DNA of 64,000 bases, from NCBI RefSeq assembly GCF_000193635.1, contig NZ_AEKT01000009.1:62001-126000 (forward strand), read 5' to 3'. Each line of letters opens with the position of its first letter. The first letter of the stretch is position 1. The DNA is from Weissella cibaria KACC 11862. GTDB lineage: Bacteria > Bacillota > Bacilli > Lactobacillales > Lactobacillaceae. Under the pieces are notes generated by a model, which worked only from the letters and a program-made list of their open reading frames with translations, had not been told where the DNA came from and searched no databases. This document shows positions 27,125 through 36,580 of this stretch, one piece after another. The position numbers were made by a program, and so were the translations under genes.

Positions 27125-28468
27125 TTACAAACGGGCCTTCAATTCAGCCGTCAACTCTTCGTAGCCAGGCTTGCCCAACAAACCAAACATGTTGCGCTTG
27201 TATGCTTCAACACCTGGTTGGTCAAATGGATTAATGCCGTTCAAGTAACCAGAAATGGCTACCGCAACTTCAAAGAAGTAAATCATTTGTCCCAAAGCGA
27301 ATTCGTTTTGCTTATCAAGCTCAACAATCATGTTTGGTACGCCACCGTCAACGTGAGCCAACAATGTTCCTTCTGAAGCTGTGCGGTTCACATAACTCAT
27401 GGTCTCACCTTGCAAATAACCCAAACCATCGTCAGCGTCTGTTTCTGGAATCACAACGTCTGAAACTGGTTCAGTCACGCGCAACAACGTCTCAAACAAG
27501 TTGCGACGACCGTCTTGGATGTATTGTCCAAATGAGTGCAAGTCTGTTGAGAAGTTTCCGGTTGCTGGGAAGATGCCCTTGCCATCCTTACCTTCTGACT
27601 CACCTTGCAATTGCTTCCACCATTCACCGATTTGAACCAAAGTTGGATCATAGTTAATCAACAATTCTGTCGTATAACCCTTGCGGTACAAGATGTTACG
27701 GTATGCAGCATATTGGTATGCTGGGTTCTTCGTCAAATCAGCATCGGCGTAAGCTGCTTCCCCGGCAGCGGCACCAGCCATCAATTGTTCGATATCACCA
27801 CCAGCAGCAGCGATTGGCAACAAACCAACAGCCGTCAAAACTGAGAAGCGACCACCAACACCATCAGGCACAACAAATTCTTCGTAACCTTCTGCATCAG
27901 CCAACGTCTTCAAAGCCCCACGCTTAGCATCAGTCGTGGCGTAAATACGCTCACGAGCACCTTCAACACCATACTTTTCTTCCAACATTTGCTTAAAGAC
28001 ACGGAAGGCAATGGCTGGCTCAGTCGTTGTTCCTGACTTTGAAATCACGTTAACTGAGAAGTCACGGTCGCCAATGACCTTAATCAAACTGTTCAAGTAA
28101 GCTGGTGCAATTGAGTTTCCAGCAAACAACACTTGTGGGAAGTCACGCTCATCATCCCCGTAGTAGTTATTGAAGTAATCGTTCAAGAAATCAATGGCTG
28201 CACGTGCACCCAAGTATGATCCTCCAATTCCGATGACAACCAACACCTTAGAGTCAGATTGAATCTTCTTAGCTGCCGCCTGAATACGTGCAAATTCATC
28301 CTTGTCGTACTCAGTTGGCAAGTGTAGCCAATCTGTATAAGCTGCGCCAGCCCCTGATCCATCGCGCAACATTTGGTCCGCAACCGTCACCAATGGTTGC
28401 ATCATCCCTAATTCTTGTTCACCAACAAAATCGGCCAACTTTGATGTGTCAAACGTCAACGTCGTCAT
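27125..28468 (-). CDS. pgi: Glucose-6-phosphate isomerase
   Basis: Interconverts glucose-6-phosphate and fructose-6-phosphate. The 447-residue Gram-positive type contains [56 protein letters not shown] and the C-terminal catalytic region [18 protein letters not shown]. Within the gene group pgi, galM, ROK kinase and glcU it supports a glucose uptake and phosphorylation route. A promoter with a near-cre site lies at 28513-28550. Confidence 0.97.
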   Translation of the reverse strand: MTTLTFDTSKLADFVGEQELGMMQPLVTVADQMLRDGSGAGAAYTDWLHLPTEYDKDEFARIQAAAKKIQSDSKVLVVIGIGGSYLGARAAIDFLNDYFNNYYGDDERDFPQVLFAGNSIAPAYLNSLIKVIGDRDFSVNVISKSGTTTEPAIAFRVFKQMLEEKYGVEGARERIYATTDAKRGALKTLADAEGYEEFVVPDGVGGRFSVLTAVGLLPIAAAGGDIEQLMAGAAAGEAAYADADLTKNPAYQYAAYRNILYRKGYTTELLINYDPTLVQIGEWWKQLQGESEGKDGKGIFPATGNFSTDLHSFGQYIQDGRRNLFETLLRVTEPVSDVVIPETDADDGLGYLQGETMSYVNRTASEGTLLAHVDGGVPNMIVELDKQNEFALGQMIYFFEVAVAISGYLNGINPFDQPGVEAYKRNMFGLLGKPGYEELTAELKARL

Positions 28469-28512
28469 AAATTCTTACCTCGTTTTCCCCTAATAGCTTT
28501 TGGTATAGACCA

Positions 28513-28550
28513 ATTATAACACTTCCTAAAAAATCTTGAAAGCGATTACG
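28513..28550 (-). promoter_or_regulatory. pgi promoter with overlapping near-cre site
   Basis: TTCAAG (28540-28535), a 16-base spacer and TATAAT (28518-28513) on the minus strand. TTGAAAGCGATTACG at 28536-28550 fits the cre consensus WTGNAANCGNWNNCW except for its last base and overlaps the -35 box, so CcpA control is plausible. Confidence 0.6.
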
Positions 28551-28621
28551 TTATCTAGATTTTTACGCTAGTTTTAAAAAAGTTTAGGCATCTTACCCAA
28601 CCAAATTACTCCCCAATCCAG

Positions 28622-28659
28622 CAAAAAGCGGGCACCAGTCAAACCAATGCCCGCTTTTC
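28622..28659 (-). terminator. Terminator of galM
   Basis: AAAAGCGGGC pairs with GCCCGCTTTTT around a 15-base loop, T run on the minus strand. Confidence 0.9.
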
Positions 28660-28662
28660 AGC

Positions 28663-29691
28663 TTACAAGTTCTTAAACGCGTATGTCGTCGTGTATGAAC
28701 GCTTTTCACCGGCTGGCAAAACAATATCACCAAACTCTGGGTGGTGGATTGCATCAGACAATGTTTGTGCTTCCAACGCAACTGCATTATATGGGTTCGC
28801 ATCAAACCACTCACGGTCACCCTCGTGATCAGCAACAGCAGGATTCGTAATGAAGAAAATAACGGCATTACGATCCGTCGTCATTTCGATTGCACGACCT
28901 GACTTTTCATCTGTCAAAATAGCAGATGGTGTGCCAGCGTCGTAAACCAACTCAAAGGCATCGTCAAACTTAGCATCATATGCGCCATTCATCTTTGCGA
29001 TTTGGTCACCAATCTTAGCACCCGCTTGGAAGTCGAACGGCGTACCAGCTGTTTCCAACAACTTTCCCGTTGGAATTTGATCTGCGCGGAATTCCAAATG
29101 ACGTGGTGATGCCAATTGCAAGTGCAATTCGCGGGCATCCGTGTCAATACCGGCTGGGTTGAAATATGCGTGTGACGTTGGGTTGTACAACGTATCTTCA
29201 TCCGACTCAGCGGCGAACGTCAAACTCACCTCGTCATTATCATTGAACGTGTACGTCAATGATGTTGGCATCGTACCTGGGAAGTTATCAATTGCTTCCG
29301 TCATTGTGGTTGTAAATGTCACTGAACCAGCAGCCTCGTCAACCGTAAAGTCCCAATTGCGGTTCGCAAAGTTGTCAGCCCCACCGTGCAAGGCATTTGA
29401 GCCTTCATTGGCCTTCAAATTGAACGTCTTGCCATTCAATTCAAATGATGCCCCATCGATACGACCGGCAACACGGCCAATTGCATTACCCAAGAAATAT
29501 GGGTGGTCCCAGTATCCTTGCGCATCCTTATAAGCCAAGACAAGTTCTTCGCCTGACTTCGTTTGGAAGAATTGCCATGAAGCGCCCCATGATACCAAGC
29601 CAAGCTTGTGACCATTGGCGTTTTCAATAACAATTTGCTTTGCGACTTCACCATTAGGCATTGTGCCTAGTTCATTTACTGTAATCGTCAT
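28663..29691 (-). CDS. galM: Aldose 1-epimerase (mutarotase)
   Basis: Interconverts alpha and beta anomers of glucose or galactose. The 342-residue galactose-mutarotase fold shows NALHGGADNFANRNWDF, the catalytic-His block PTSHAYFNPAG and the catalytic-Glu block NAVALEAQTLSDAIHHPEFG. The ATG has AAGGGGAC upstream. A good promoter (TTGACA, 17-18 base spacer, GATATA) lies near 29782-29810. Its place next to the kinase and GlcU suggests it supplies the kinase with the right glucose anomer. Confidence 0.94.
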   Translation of the reverse strand: MTITVNELGTMPNGEVAKQIVIENANGHKLGLVSWGASWQFFQTKSGEELVLAYKDAQGYWDHPYFLGNAIGRVAGRIDGASFELNGKTFNLKANEGSNALHGGADNFANRNWDFTVDEAAGSVTFTTTMTEAIDNFPGTMPTSLTYTFNDNDEVSLTFAAESDEDTLYNPTSHAYFNPAGIDTDARELHLQLASPRHLEFRADQIPTGKLLETAGTPFDFQAGAKIGDQIAKMNGAYDAKFDDAFELVYDAGTPSAILTDEKSGRAIEMTTDRNAVIFFITNPAVADHEGDREWFDANPYNAVALEAQTLSDAIHHPEFGDIVLPAGEKRSYTTTYAFKNL

Positions 29692-29831
29692 TTTTATGTC
29701 CCCTTCATTGATCGGCTTACAGTCTCAAAAAATAAACTCTATCTCGATATTCATTTTACCATACTGACTGATTCCGCTTACATTTATTTTATATCAACGG
29801 CCTATACCAACTGTGTCAAAATTATGAATGA

Positions 29832-30737
29832 TTATACTTCGTGATTTAGACGCAGTAGCAGATGGTACAAAGCCCCATACAAATTTGCATCGTTACCAAA
29901 GCGCGCTAGTAAAATCTCCGGTGTCGTAAAGCCATCACGTACTTGCGGACGACGGGCGACCATCTCTTCGTAAGACTGACGAATTGTTTCCACCACAATC
30001 GGTTGCGCCGTAATCCCACCACCAATTACAAACCGTTGCACATCAATGACTGCCTGCATATTTAATAGCATTAATACCAAATCATCGGTATAGCGTTTGA
30101 AAATATCCCAAGCTGGTCCTTCCCGCAAATTGATTAATTCAAAGACTGCGCGACCATCTTTTACATCAGGCAAGTCATAAACCGTCGCAACCGTTTCAAT
30201 CATTTGTACAGCTGAACCAATTTTCCCGTATGAATCTTCGTCAAAGCGTGTCTCGCCCTTATGCATAAAACTCAATTCACCGGCTTGAAAATGAGCCCCC
30301 GTGTGCAAGGCGCCGTTCAAAATTAAGCCACCCCCTACACCAGTGCCCAGTACAACAGCTGCACCATTATCAATACCAGTCAAATTTCCGAGCCACAATT
30401 CTGCGAGCGCGGCGGCCTTACCATCATTTTCAACGGCCACTGGGATATCGAGTTGTAGTTCATCAGCCAAATTAACTTGGTCTAAAAATGGCAAAGCACC
30501 CCCTGCATAGATGGTCTCATCCCCATGATCCACCTTGCCGGGCGCACTAAACGCGACCCCACGAATTCGAAAACGGTACGTTTGCACAATTTGACGGACC
30601 GTCGCCACAAATTCAGATAGCGTTTCATTTGGTGTGGCCACGTCCCCCTTTTCGATTAACGTCCCCGCGCGATCTAAGAGACCATACTTAATCCGTGTGC
30701 CCCCAATATCAATTGCCAAATAGTCCTTAGCTTCCAT
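29832..30737 (-). CDS. ROK-family sugar kinase (probable glucokinase)
   Basis: Phosphorylates a hexose, most likely glucose given the neighbours. ROK features: phosphate motif LAIDIGGTRIKYGLLD, VENDGKAAALAELWLGN and GTGVGGGLILNG. The usual ROK zinc site (HxxxxxxxxxCxCGxxGC) is absent: after GAHFQAGELSFM comes HKGETRFDEDSYGK. That is as in zinc-less ROK kinases such as beta-glucoside kinases, which is the alternative reading. The start is set at MEAKDYLAIDIGG (30737). About 301 residues. Confidence 0.85.
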   Translation of the reverse strand: MEAKDYLAIDIGGTRIKYGLLDRAGTLIEKGDVATPNETLSEFVATVRQIVQTYRFRIRGVAFSAPGKVDHGDETIYAGGALPFLDQVNLADELQLDIPVAVENDGKAAALAELWLGNLTGIDNGAAVVLGTGVGGGLILNGALHTGAHFQAGELSFMHKGETRFDEDSYGKIGSAVQMIETVATVYDLPDVKDGRAVFELINLREGPAWDIFKRYTDDLVLMLLNMQAVIDVQRFVIGGGITAQPIVVETIRQSYEEMVARRPQVRDGFTTPEILLARFGNDANLYGALYHLLLRLNHEV

Positions 30738-30797
30738 AAGTTCCCCCTTTTGTACTTTCACACGCTAATCGTACCGAAAAAATACGTCAATTATGCG

Positions 30798-30836
30798 AAA
30801 AAACACCTGCAGAACTTGATGCTCTGCAGGTGTTTA
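30798..30836 (-). terminator. Terminator of glcU
   Basis: AAACACCTGCAGA / TCTGCAGGTGTTT stem (13 bp) followed by T residues on the minus strand. Confidence 0.92.
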
Positions 30837-30848
30837 TCAGCATTAATT

Positions 30849-31802
30849 TTACAAAGTCTTCAACTTAGCAATCATAATGGCACCGATAACGACCAAAATC
30901 GCTCCGATAACAATAAAGACCATTTGACGCTTTGACTTCTTCTCACCCAATAGGTAGATGGCACCGAACGTACCAACGATGATACCCGTTTGTGACAACG
31001 TTGAAGCAGTTGCTTGACCGATGTTTGGGTTAGCCGTTGAGATAAACATGAAGACGTTACCCAAAGCCCAAACCAAACCAGTTACAATGTTCATCCAAGT
31101 ACCCTTTTGGAACATCGTCTTACCTTCCTTCATGAAGAAGATAACGATGATGAAGGCACCCAACACTTGACCGATTGATTGTGGTCCCACAATCGCAGTC
31201 ATGTAATCCAAACCGTCGTGACGGTTGTGAACTGAGTTTGAAATGTAACCAATCTTGTTCAACAAGTTAGGGAACACGAAGTACATCATGTAACCAATCG
31301 TTGAAATCAAAACAGCAACCAAGCCACCCTTGAAGTCGTGCTCAGGGTTAACTTCAGCTGGCGCCTTTGAGTCAGGCAAAGCCGTGAAGACGGCACCAAC
31401 CACAACAGCAACGATGGCCAACAAACCAAACGTCCACATGCGACCAGTCGTCCACTCACCCAAAACAGCCGCAGCCATCAAGGCGTTTGACACAATTTGG
31501 CCGGCCGTTGAAAGTGGGTTACCAACTGATACACCCAACTTCTTGAAACCAACGAATTGTCCAGCCGTACCAACAGCCCAGAACAAACCTGACACGAATC
31601 CAACAATCCAGATACGTGGGTTAAAGGCAAAGTCAGCACCTGCTTGAGGGACAACGAATAGTCCCAACGTCAACATTCCGAATACGAATGCACCAAACGT
31701 CATTCCCAACGTTCCTTGCGCGGCTGTTCCACCCATCTTAGTCGTAACTAGACCAGTAGATCCCCATGCCAACGCTGGAATAAGAGCAATTAAAATTGAC
31801 AT
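30849..31802 (-). CDS. glcU: Glucose uptake protein, GlcU/GRP drug-metabolite family
   Basis: Non-PTS sugar uptake permease with about ten membrane segments and the repeated GRP-family ends (ALIPALAWGSTGLVTTKMGG; TASTLSQTGIIVGTFGAIYLLGEKKSKRQM). The start is set at MSILIALIPALAWGS (31802), with GAAGGAAA upstream. About 317 residues. With the ROK kinase and Pgi downstream it makes a complete facilitated-uptake route for glucose. The promoter carries two cre sites, so it is probably under carbon catabolite control. Confidence 0.9.
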   Translation of the reverse strand: MSILIALIPALAWGSTGLVTTKMGGTAAQGTLGMTFGAFVFGMLTLGLFVVPQAGADFAFNPRIWIVGFVSGLFWAVGTAGQFVGFKKLGVSVGNPLSTAGQIVSNALMAAAVLGEWTTGRMWTFGLLAIVAVVVGAVFTALPDSKAPAEVNPEHDFKGGLVAVLISTIGYMMYFVFPNLLNKIGYISNSVHNRHDGLDYMTAIVGPQSIGQVLGAFIIVIFFMKEGKTMFQKGTWMNIVTGLVWALGNVFMFISTANPNIGQATASTLSQTGIIVGTFGAIYLLGEKKSKRQMVFIVIGAILVVIGAIMIAKLKTL

Positions 31803-31856
31803 ATTTAAATTTCCTTCACAATCAAAATATTTTTTGTTCACTTATCAACGAGATTT

Positions 31857-31885
31857 ATCATAACATGATGAAAGCGTTTGCACAA
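31857..31885 (-). promoter_or_regulatory. glcU promoter
   Basis: TTGTGC (31885-31880), a 17-base spacer and TATGAT (31862-31857) on the minus strand. The first cre site fills the spacer. Confidence 0.75.
31868..31882. promoter_or_regulatory. cre site within the glcU promoter
   Basis: ATGAAAGCGTTTGCA fits WTGNAANCGNWNNCW at every position. Being between -35 and -10, CcpA bound here should block transcription. Confidence 0.8.
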
Positions 31886-31925
31886 CACTTTTCGCTAACT
31901 TTTTTAAAACGTTTTCGCAAAGTTC

Positions 31926-31940
31926 TTGAAAACGCTATCA
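31926..31940. promoter_or_regulatory. Second cre site upstream of glcU
   Basis: TTGAAAACGCTATCA fits the cre consensus fully. It lies about 40 bases upstream of the -35 box, where CcpA can repress by looping or activate. Confidence 0.75.
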
Positions 31941-32033
31941 TGTAGGCGTTTAACGGGTTCGCGCCTGATAGATCATGTGCTATTTTCACAAACAATTCTT
32001 AACAATTGTAAGTCAATTAGCGTTGAATTCAAC

Positions 32034-32063
32034 AAAAAAGGACCGAAAAATCGGTCCTTTTTT
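32034..32063. terminator. Terminator of the histidine kinase gene
   Basis: AAAAAAGGACCGA / TCGGTCCTTTTTT, perfect stem with T runs on both strands. Confidence 0.93.
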
Positions 32064-32078
32064 CTGCACAACAATGTC

Positions 32079-33527
32079 CTAATCTGTCTTTTTTTGTGAA
32101 TCCGGAATTACCACATGGAAGGTCGTCCCTACATTAGGTTCCGAAGTAACTGAAATTTGGCCATCGTGGACTTCAATCAATTGACGAATAATCGCCATCC
32201 CCAAGCCAGACTCACCCTTCTTCGTTCGTGATGGGTCCGCTTTGTAATAACGTTCCCAGATTTTATCAACCTGATCAGTCGTCATCCCAATACCGGTATC
32301 CGCAATCTTGTAATGTGCCTCACCTGGTTCGCGCCAGGCGTCAATCGTGATTACACCGTTCTCCGTAAACTGAATCGCGTTATTCACGATATTAAAGATG
32401 ATTTGAATAAAGCGATCTTGGTCAGCAATGACCGGTACCGGTGAGTCAGCATTCAACTTAAACTCATCGCCCGCCACATCAGCTTTACCAGACAATTGGT
32501 TCAACAAGTTTGAAATCACTGGTACTGAGTCGAATTCCTTCTTCTTCAACACAACCTTATTTTGACGCAAACGTTCGTAGTCCAAATTATCCTTAACCAG
32601 ACGCGTCAAACGATCCGCTTCAGACTTAATCAAATCGTATGAGTGCATCTTTTCATCTTCCGGAATGACACCATATTGCAGCCCTTCCACGATTCCTGAA
32701 ATCGTGGTCAACGGCGTGCGCATTTCGTGCGAAGCATTGGCCATGAATTCTTTACGGCGCTCTTCTTGTTCTTCGATTTCATGCTCTTGTGCAGCCAGCG
32801 ACGCCGTCATCACATTAACGTCTTCAGCTAACGCGCCGATTTCGTCATGACGATGCATCTCAACTTGGGCGGTGTAATCACCACCCGCAACCCGGCGTGT
32901 AACCAACTGAATCAAGCGCAAGCGGTTAACAATCAGCTGCGACAAAATGAAACTCAGCATGACGGCGACGACGACGGATACCAAGAAGGCAATCAACAAG
33001 TTCTTGCGTAACATGTCCAAGTTATCCGCCACGGTCGATACATTCGCTCGAGTCACAACGACTGCGATTAACTTATTCTTATTATCAAAGAACGGTTTCA
33101 TCACATCCATTGTATTAGCCGCTGAGTTATCCGCCGGATTAGCTTGCTTTGCACCACGCTTCTGGATAATTTTGTGTTGCTTGAGTTGGGCCCACTCAGC
33201 GTTTGTCACATTGGCAGTTTCCTTCACTTGCGTTTCTGGATACACCAATTTCCGGTCAGCATTATAGAGCGTAAAGTTAATATTCTGTTGTTCAAGCAAT
33301 GAAGCATCGGTCTCCAACCCCTTCGTGTCGAAGTACGCAAATGATCCATCATCAGCTTTAAAACGCATCGCTTCTTCGGCGACCGCTACAGCGTATCGAT
33401 TCAATTGATGATAAGTATTATCCTCAATCATTTTTGTCGTAAATTGTGTAAACAAAATCCCGACAATTACCAAAGTTGCCATAATAACGGTGAAGAAGGC
33501 CAGCATTTGCTGGTACATCATTTTCAT
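32079..33527 (-). CDS. Sensor histidine kinase, OmpR/EnvZ type
   Basis: Membrane sensor of a two-component system. First membrane segment is at about 9-29, an extracellular domain at 30-170, second membrane segment at 176-198, HAMP at 198-250, then a short coiled coil rich in Glu (EHEIEEQEERRKE). The phospho-acceptor H267 is in FMANASHEMRTPL, and the ATPase domain has FNIVNNAIQFTENG, DTGIGM and GLGMAI. 482 residues. The signal is unknown. It follows the response regulator with a terminator hairpin in between; only a weak ribosome site (GGTAAT) precedes the ATG. Confidence 0.93.
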   Translation of the reverse strand: MKMMYQQMLAFFTVIMATLVIVGILFTQFTTKMIEDNTYHQLNRYAVAVAEEAMRFKADDGSFAYFDTKGLETDASLLEQQNINFTLYNADRKLVYPETQVKETANVTNAEWAQLKQHKIIQKRGAKQANPADNSAANTMDVMKPFFDNKNKLIAVVVTRANVSTVADNLDMLRKNLLIAFLVSVVVAVMLSFILSQLIVNRLRLIQLVTRRVAGGDYTAQVEMHRHDEIGALAEDVNVMTASLAAQEHEIEEQEERRKEFMANASHEMRTPLTTISGIVEGLQYGVIPEDEKMHSYDLIKSEADRLTRLVKDNLDYERLRQNKVVLKKKEFDSVPVISNLLNQLSGKADVAGDEFKLNADSPVPVIADQDRFIQIIFNIVNNAIQFTENGVITIDAWREPGEAHYKIADTGIGMTTDQVDKIWERYYKADPSRTKKGESGLGMAIIRQLIEVHDGQISVTSEPNVGTTFHVVIPDSQKKTD

Positions 33528-33538
33528 TTGTTATTACC

Positions 33539-33568
33539 AAAAAACCACGTCAAAAGCGACGTGGTTAT
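33539..33568 (-). terminator. Intrinsic terminator between response regulator and kinase
   Basis: AACCACGTC / GACGTGGTT stem followed by TTTTTT on the minus strand, ending about 12 bases before the kinase ATG. It should lower kinase expression relative to the regulator. Confidence 0.85.
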
Positions 33569-33638
33569 CTTTCGTTGACTCTCTTTTTTATTTCGTAAGC
33601 ACCACTGCCACTAGTATAACTGTCTTGGCGCGCGCTTA

Positions 33639-34391
33639 CTAGGCCTTTGCTGAAGCTTCTGATTCTTCATCTGACGTCACGTTAGAATCGTCAAACTTGT
33701 AACCAACACCCCAAACCGTTTGGATGACTTGAGGGCCAACCTTTTCGATCTTTTGGCGCAACTTCTTAACGTGCGCATCAACCGTACGCTCGTCACCAAA
33801 GTACTCGTAATCCCAAACCAATTGCAACAATTGCTCACGTGAGAACACTTGACGTTGCTTCTTAGCCAAGACACGCAACAAATCAAATTCCTTTGGCGTC
33901 AAATCTTGAATCAAATTACCATTCAAGTAAGCTTCACGCGTGTTTGAGTTCAACTTGAACGTACGTGTTTGTACATCGAAATCTTCGTGCACTTGTGGTT
34001 CTGAAGAAGCTGGTTGACCAGCCGTTTCTGAACGACGGTGCAATGCCTTGATACGTGCAATCAATGTAATTGGGCTAAATGGCTTCGTGACGTAATCGTC
34101 CGCACCCATTTCCAACCCAAGCACTTGATCAGACTCTGAGTCACGCGCCGTCAACATGATGATAGGCACATGCTTTGAGACTTCACGAATCTTAACTGCC
34201 ACTTGCATACCATCCAAACCAGGCAAGTTCAAGTCCAAGATAACCATATCCCAGGCATCTGGCTCTTCGTTAAACATGGCAACGGCATCGTTACCATCGT
34301 ATGCATATGATGCATCCCAGTTTTCCTTCTTAAAGAACATGCCCATCATTTCTGAAACGGACGTGTTATCCTCGACCATCAAAAGTTTCAT
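33639..34391 (-). CDS. Response regulator, OmpR family
   Basis: DNA-binding partner of the kinase. The receiver domain (1-120) has the acidic pocket VEDN, phospho-acceptor D53 in VILDLNLPGLDG and K in DYVTKPF. The winged-helix domain (about 145-235) contains LTPKEFDLLRVLAKK, SREQLLQLVWDYEYFGDERTVDAHVKKLRQKI and VWGVGYKF. The tail is acidic. 250 residues. First gene of the pair, with a leader of about 200 bases; TATAAT lies near 34606. The regulon cannot be assigned. Confidence 0.95.
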   Translation of the reverse strand: MKLLMVEDNTSVSEMMGMFFKKENWDASYAYDGNDAVAMFNEEPDAWDMVILDLNLPGLDGMQVAVKIREVSKHVPIIMLTARDSESDQVLGLEMGADDYVTKPFSPITLIARIKALHRRSETAGQPASSEPQVHEDFDVQTRTFKLNSNTREAYLNGNLIQDLTPKEFDLLRVLAKKQRQVFSREQLLQLVWDYEYFGDERTVDAHVKKLRQKIEKVGPQVIQTVWGVGYKFDDSNVTSDEESEASAKA

Positions 34392-34706
34392 ATTCTTATT
34401 CCCCGTCTTTAATGAATTCTTGAATTTAAAATTCTTTTATTTGTACATCTACCACAATAACAAACGATGTCTGATATTTGGGCCTTTTTCACAGAACGTC
34501 TACAAAATCTCGCGCCTGTTCAAACAAAGTTCACACTTTCATAATGCAACAGACGCACCGGGCGGAAAATATCACCAAATTTATAGCATTTCCCTTATAT
34601 GGAACATTATACAACGTAAATACAGATTTGTTGCAATTAACAAAAAATAAGTTGCCTTTTGCTTAGGTTCTCCCATTTTCCGGATATACATTCTGTATGA
34701 CAAGAA
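34392..34706. other. Leader and promoter region of the two-component system
   Basis: About 315 bases without a gene. On the minus strand TATAAT is at 34611-34606 with a poor -35 (TTGCAA at 19 bases). No other structure was recognised. Confidence 0.4.
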
Positions 34707-34741
34707 GAAAATCCGTGTTTTCTATGGCGAACACGGATTTC
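34707..34741 (-). terminator. Terminator of the RecD-like helicase gene
   Basis: AAATCCGTGTT / AACACGGATTT perfect 11-bp stem followed by TTTTC on the minus strand. Confidence 0.9.
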
Positions 34742-34758
34742 TAATGAATGTTATGGCC

Positions 34759-36459
34759 TTACTGTGACGCAATCAATCCTTGCACCCGTCGCATAGCTGC
34801 GCGATCATGTGTCACCTTATTGGCTAATGTTTGCTTTAATTCCGCCGGAAACGCGACGATTGCTAAATGCGACGCCGCCCGTGTTACTGCCGAATACATT
34901 AAATTGGTCGTAATGAACTTTGAAATCATCGGCAAGACAACCAACACATTATCCAGCGTAAATCCTTGAATTTTATGAATCGTAGTCGCGTACCCCAAAT
35001 CCAAATTCTCACGGACACTCACCAACTTTGGACCATACGAAAATGGATTAAAACCAGTCTGACTGCTTTCGTTCAAATCAACTAAAATCGGATCCGGCGT
35101 ATCAACAGTTTGCACCAACACCATGTCGTAATCCGGCATCACATCAACCACGGTGATACGGTCACCCCCACGCATCCGGACCTTCTCGTGTGCGCCACTC
35201 GCTTGGTTCGTCACGTAAACCGTCTGCATCACTTGAACACGGTCACCTGGATATAACGTTAAATCATCACGTACCCATAGTGGTACTTCAGTCCGCAAAA
35301 CAGCTGTATCCAGTAACGCATTCTGCACAGCTGCATTAATGAGCTTGCGGAGTTCGTTAGTTGGTACGAGCGCCACGGTTTCCTTATCTGGTTCAGCGAT
35401 TAAGGCCCGTTTGATCGTTTCAACCACAAACAACAGTGCCGTTTCTGACATTGGCACAAAGGTGTAAGGCCGCGTCAGGAAAACATCCGGCAACACTTCG
35501 GCTGGCATTAATTCAGTCGGTGCTTCAATCTGGGCCACATCGCCATCTAGCACAGCATTCGCAACCGTCGCAATAATTGGCGAATTAGCCCGCTTAATTT
35601 GTTGTAGGGTCGGCGTCTGGTTTGCTAAGTTCGCCAGCACCAACGCGTTCAAAAACGGCACTGGGTCATTCTCGACTGATGGTAGCTGGTGTGGATCACC
35701 AACAAGCAGAATTTGCGCCCCAGTTGCTAAGCCGTAGAGAATCGTGTCGATTAACGCCCGCACATTTGCAGCAAATGCCTCATCAACAATCATGAGGTCA
35801 TACGTTGGATACCGACTGGCCTTCTCAGCATCTTCAAAAAAATGCCCTGTCCGTGCAATTTCCGTCATGGCATCGTGATTGCGGTATGTGAAACTAGTCG
35901 CCGTCGCAATGGTGACGTGGTCAACTGGCTTCAGCAAGTAATCCGGTTCATGTTCGTCAAGTAAATCACCAATAGCACGCTCGACAAGACCACGGGCATT
36001 CGTCGCTGCAGCGTGGGTTGGTGTTATCAACAACGTGTTCACATCTTGTTGTTGGGCTAATCGAATTAGGCGCGCCATCATATATGACTTACCAGAACCA
36101 GCCCGCCCTGTCACAATTTGAATTGGTGATGGTGTCGTTTGCATATTCTGCCAAACAGCGGTTTGCCCAGCCGTCAACGTCTCATCCGCCAGCATCCCGG
36201 TCGTCAGCTCGGTCATAACTTCCGGCACTGGATGTGGTTGCTGCAACATTTCAACCAAGGCTAACAGCCATTGATCATATTCTTGCCGTTGCTGCGCTTC
36301 TGGCGGAAGTTTATCGAAGATTTCACGGGCAAACGCCTTCATTTCTGATTCCGGTGTCGACGCCATGAGTTTTGCAAAACTTGTTTTACGGTAAATTTGT
36401 TCTGGCAATTTGTGGCGCCAGAAATACATTTCTGTATCGTCCTCTGAAAATCGTGTCAT
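34759..36459 (-). CDS. RecD-like superfamily 1 DNA helicase/ATPase
   Basis: Probable DNA helicase of the RecD2/TraA type. After about 115 residues of helical N-terminus come Walker A VTGRAGSGKSYM, motif Ia LITPTHAAATNARG, Walker B LMIVDEAF, motif III LLVGDPHQLPSV and the C-terminal 2A region with ATTIHKIQGFTLDNVLVVLP and YSAVTRAASHLAIV (motif VI). 566 residues, shorter than RecD2 because the N-terminal HhH region is missing. The start is at the ATG at 36459, with GGGAGG 9 bases upstream. Monocistronic; next to a structured-element pair. Confidence 0.87.
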   Translation of the reverse strand: MTRFSEDDTEMYFWRHKLPEQIYRKTSFAKLMASTPESEMKAFAREIFDKLPPEAQQRQEYDQWLLALVEMLQQPHPVPEVMTELTTGMLADETLTAGQTAVWQNMQTTPSPIQIVTGRAGSGKSYMMARLIRLAQQQDVNTLLITPTHAAATNARGLVERAIGDLLDEHEPDYLLKPVDHVTIATATSFTYRNHDAMTEIARTGHFFEDAEKASRYPTYDLMIVDEAFAANVRALIDTILYGLATGAQILLVGDPHQLPSVENDPVPFLNALVLANLANQTPTLQQIKRANSPIIATVANAVLDGDVAQIEAPTELMPAEVLPDVFLTRPYTFVPMSETALLFVVETIKRALIAEPDKETVALVPTNELRKLINAAVQNALLDTAVLRTEVPLWVRDDLTLYPGDRVQVMQTVYVTNQASGAHEKVRMRGGDRITVVDVMPDYDMVLVQTVDTPDPILVDLNESSQTGFNPFSYGPKLVSVRENLDLGYATTIHKIQGFTLDNVLVVLPMISKFITTNLMYSAVTRAASHLAIVAFPAELKQTLANKVTHDRAAMRRVQGLIASQ

Positions 36460-36544
36460 CTGCACGTGCCTCCCTTCGCTTACTTTCTTACAGCATTATA
36501 CGACTGTTTTTGATGGGGTGGTCTTTATTAGAGTTAGTTAGTTA

Positions 36545-36580
36545 TGTGTGTTGTGTTGTGTTGTGTTGTGTTGTGTCTGT
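36545..36580. repeat. Pentanucleotide tandem repeat (TTGTG)n
   Basis: About five to six direct copies of TTGTG, then TCTGTG. It forms the 3' tail of structured element A2. Such a tract is prone to slippage and may vary between strains. Confidence 0.85.

Noticed and set aside
36545-36580. CRISPR-like repeat array
   Set aside because: The repeats are 5-base direct tandem units without spacers; no cas genes.
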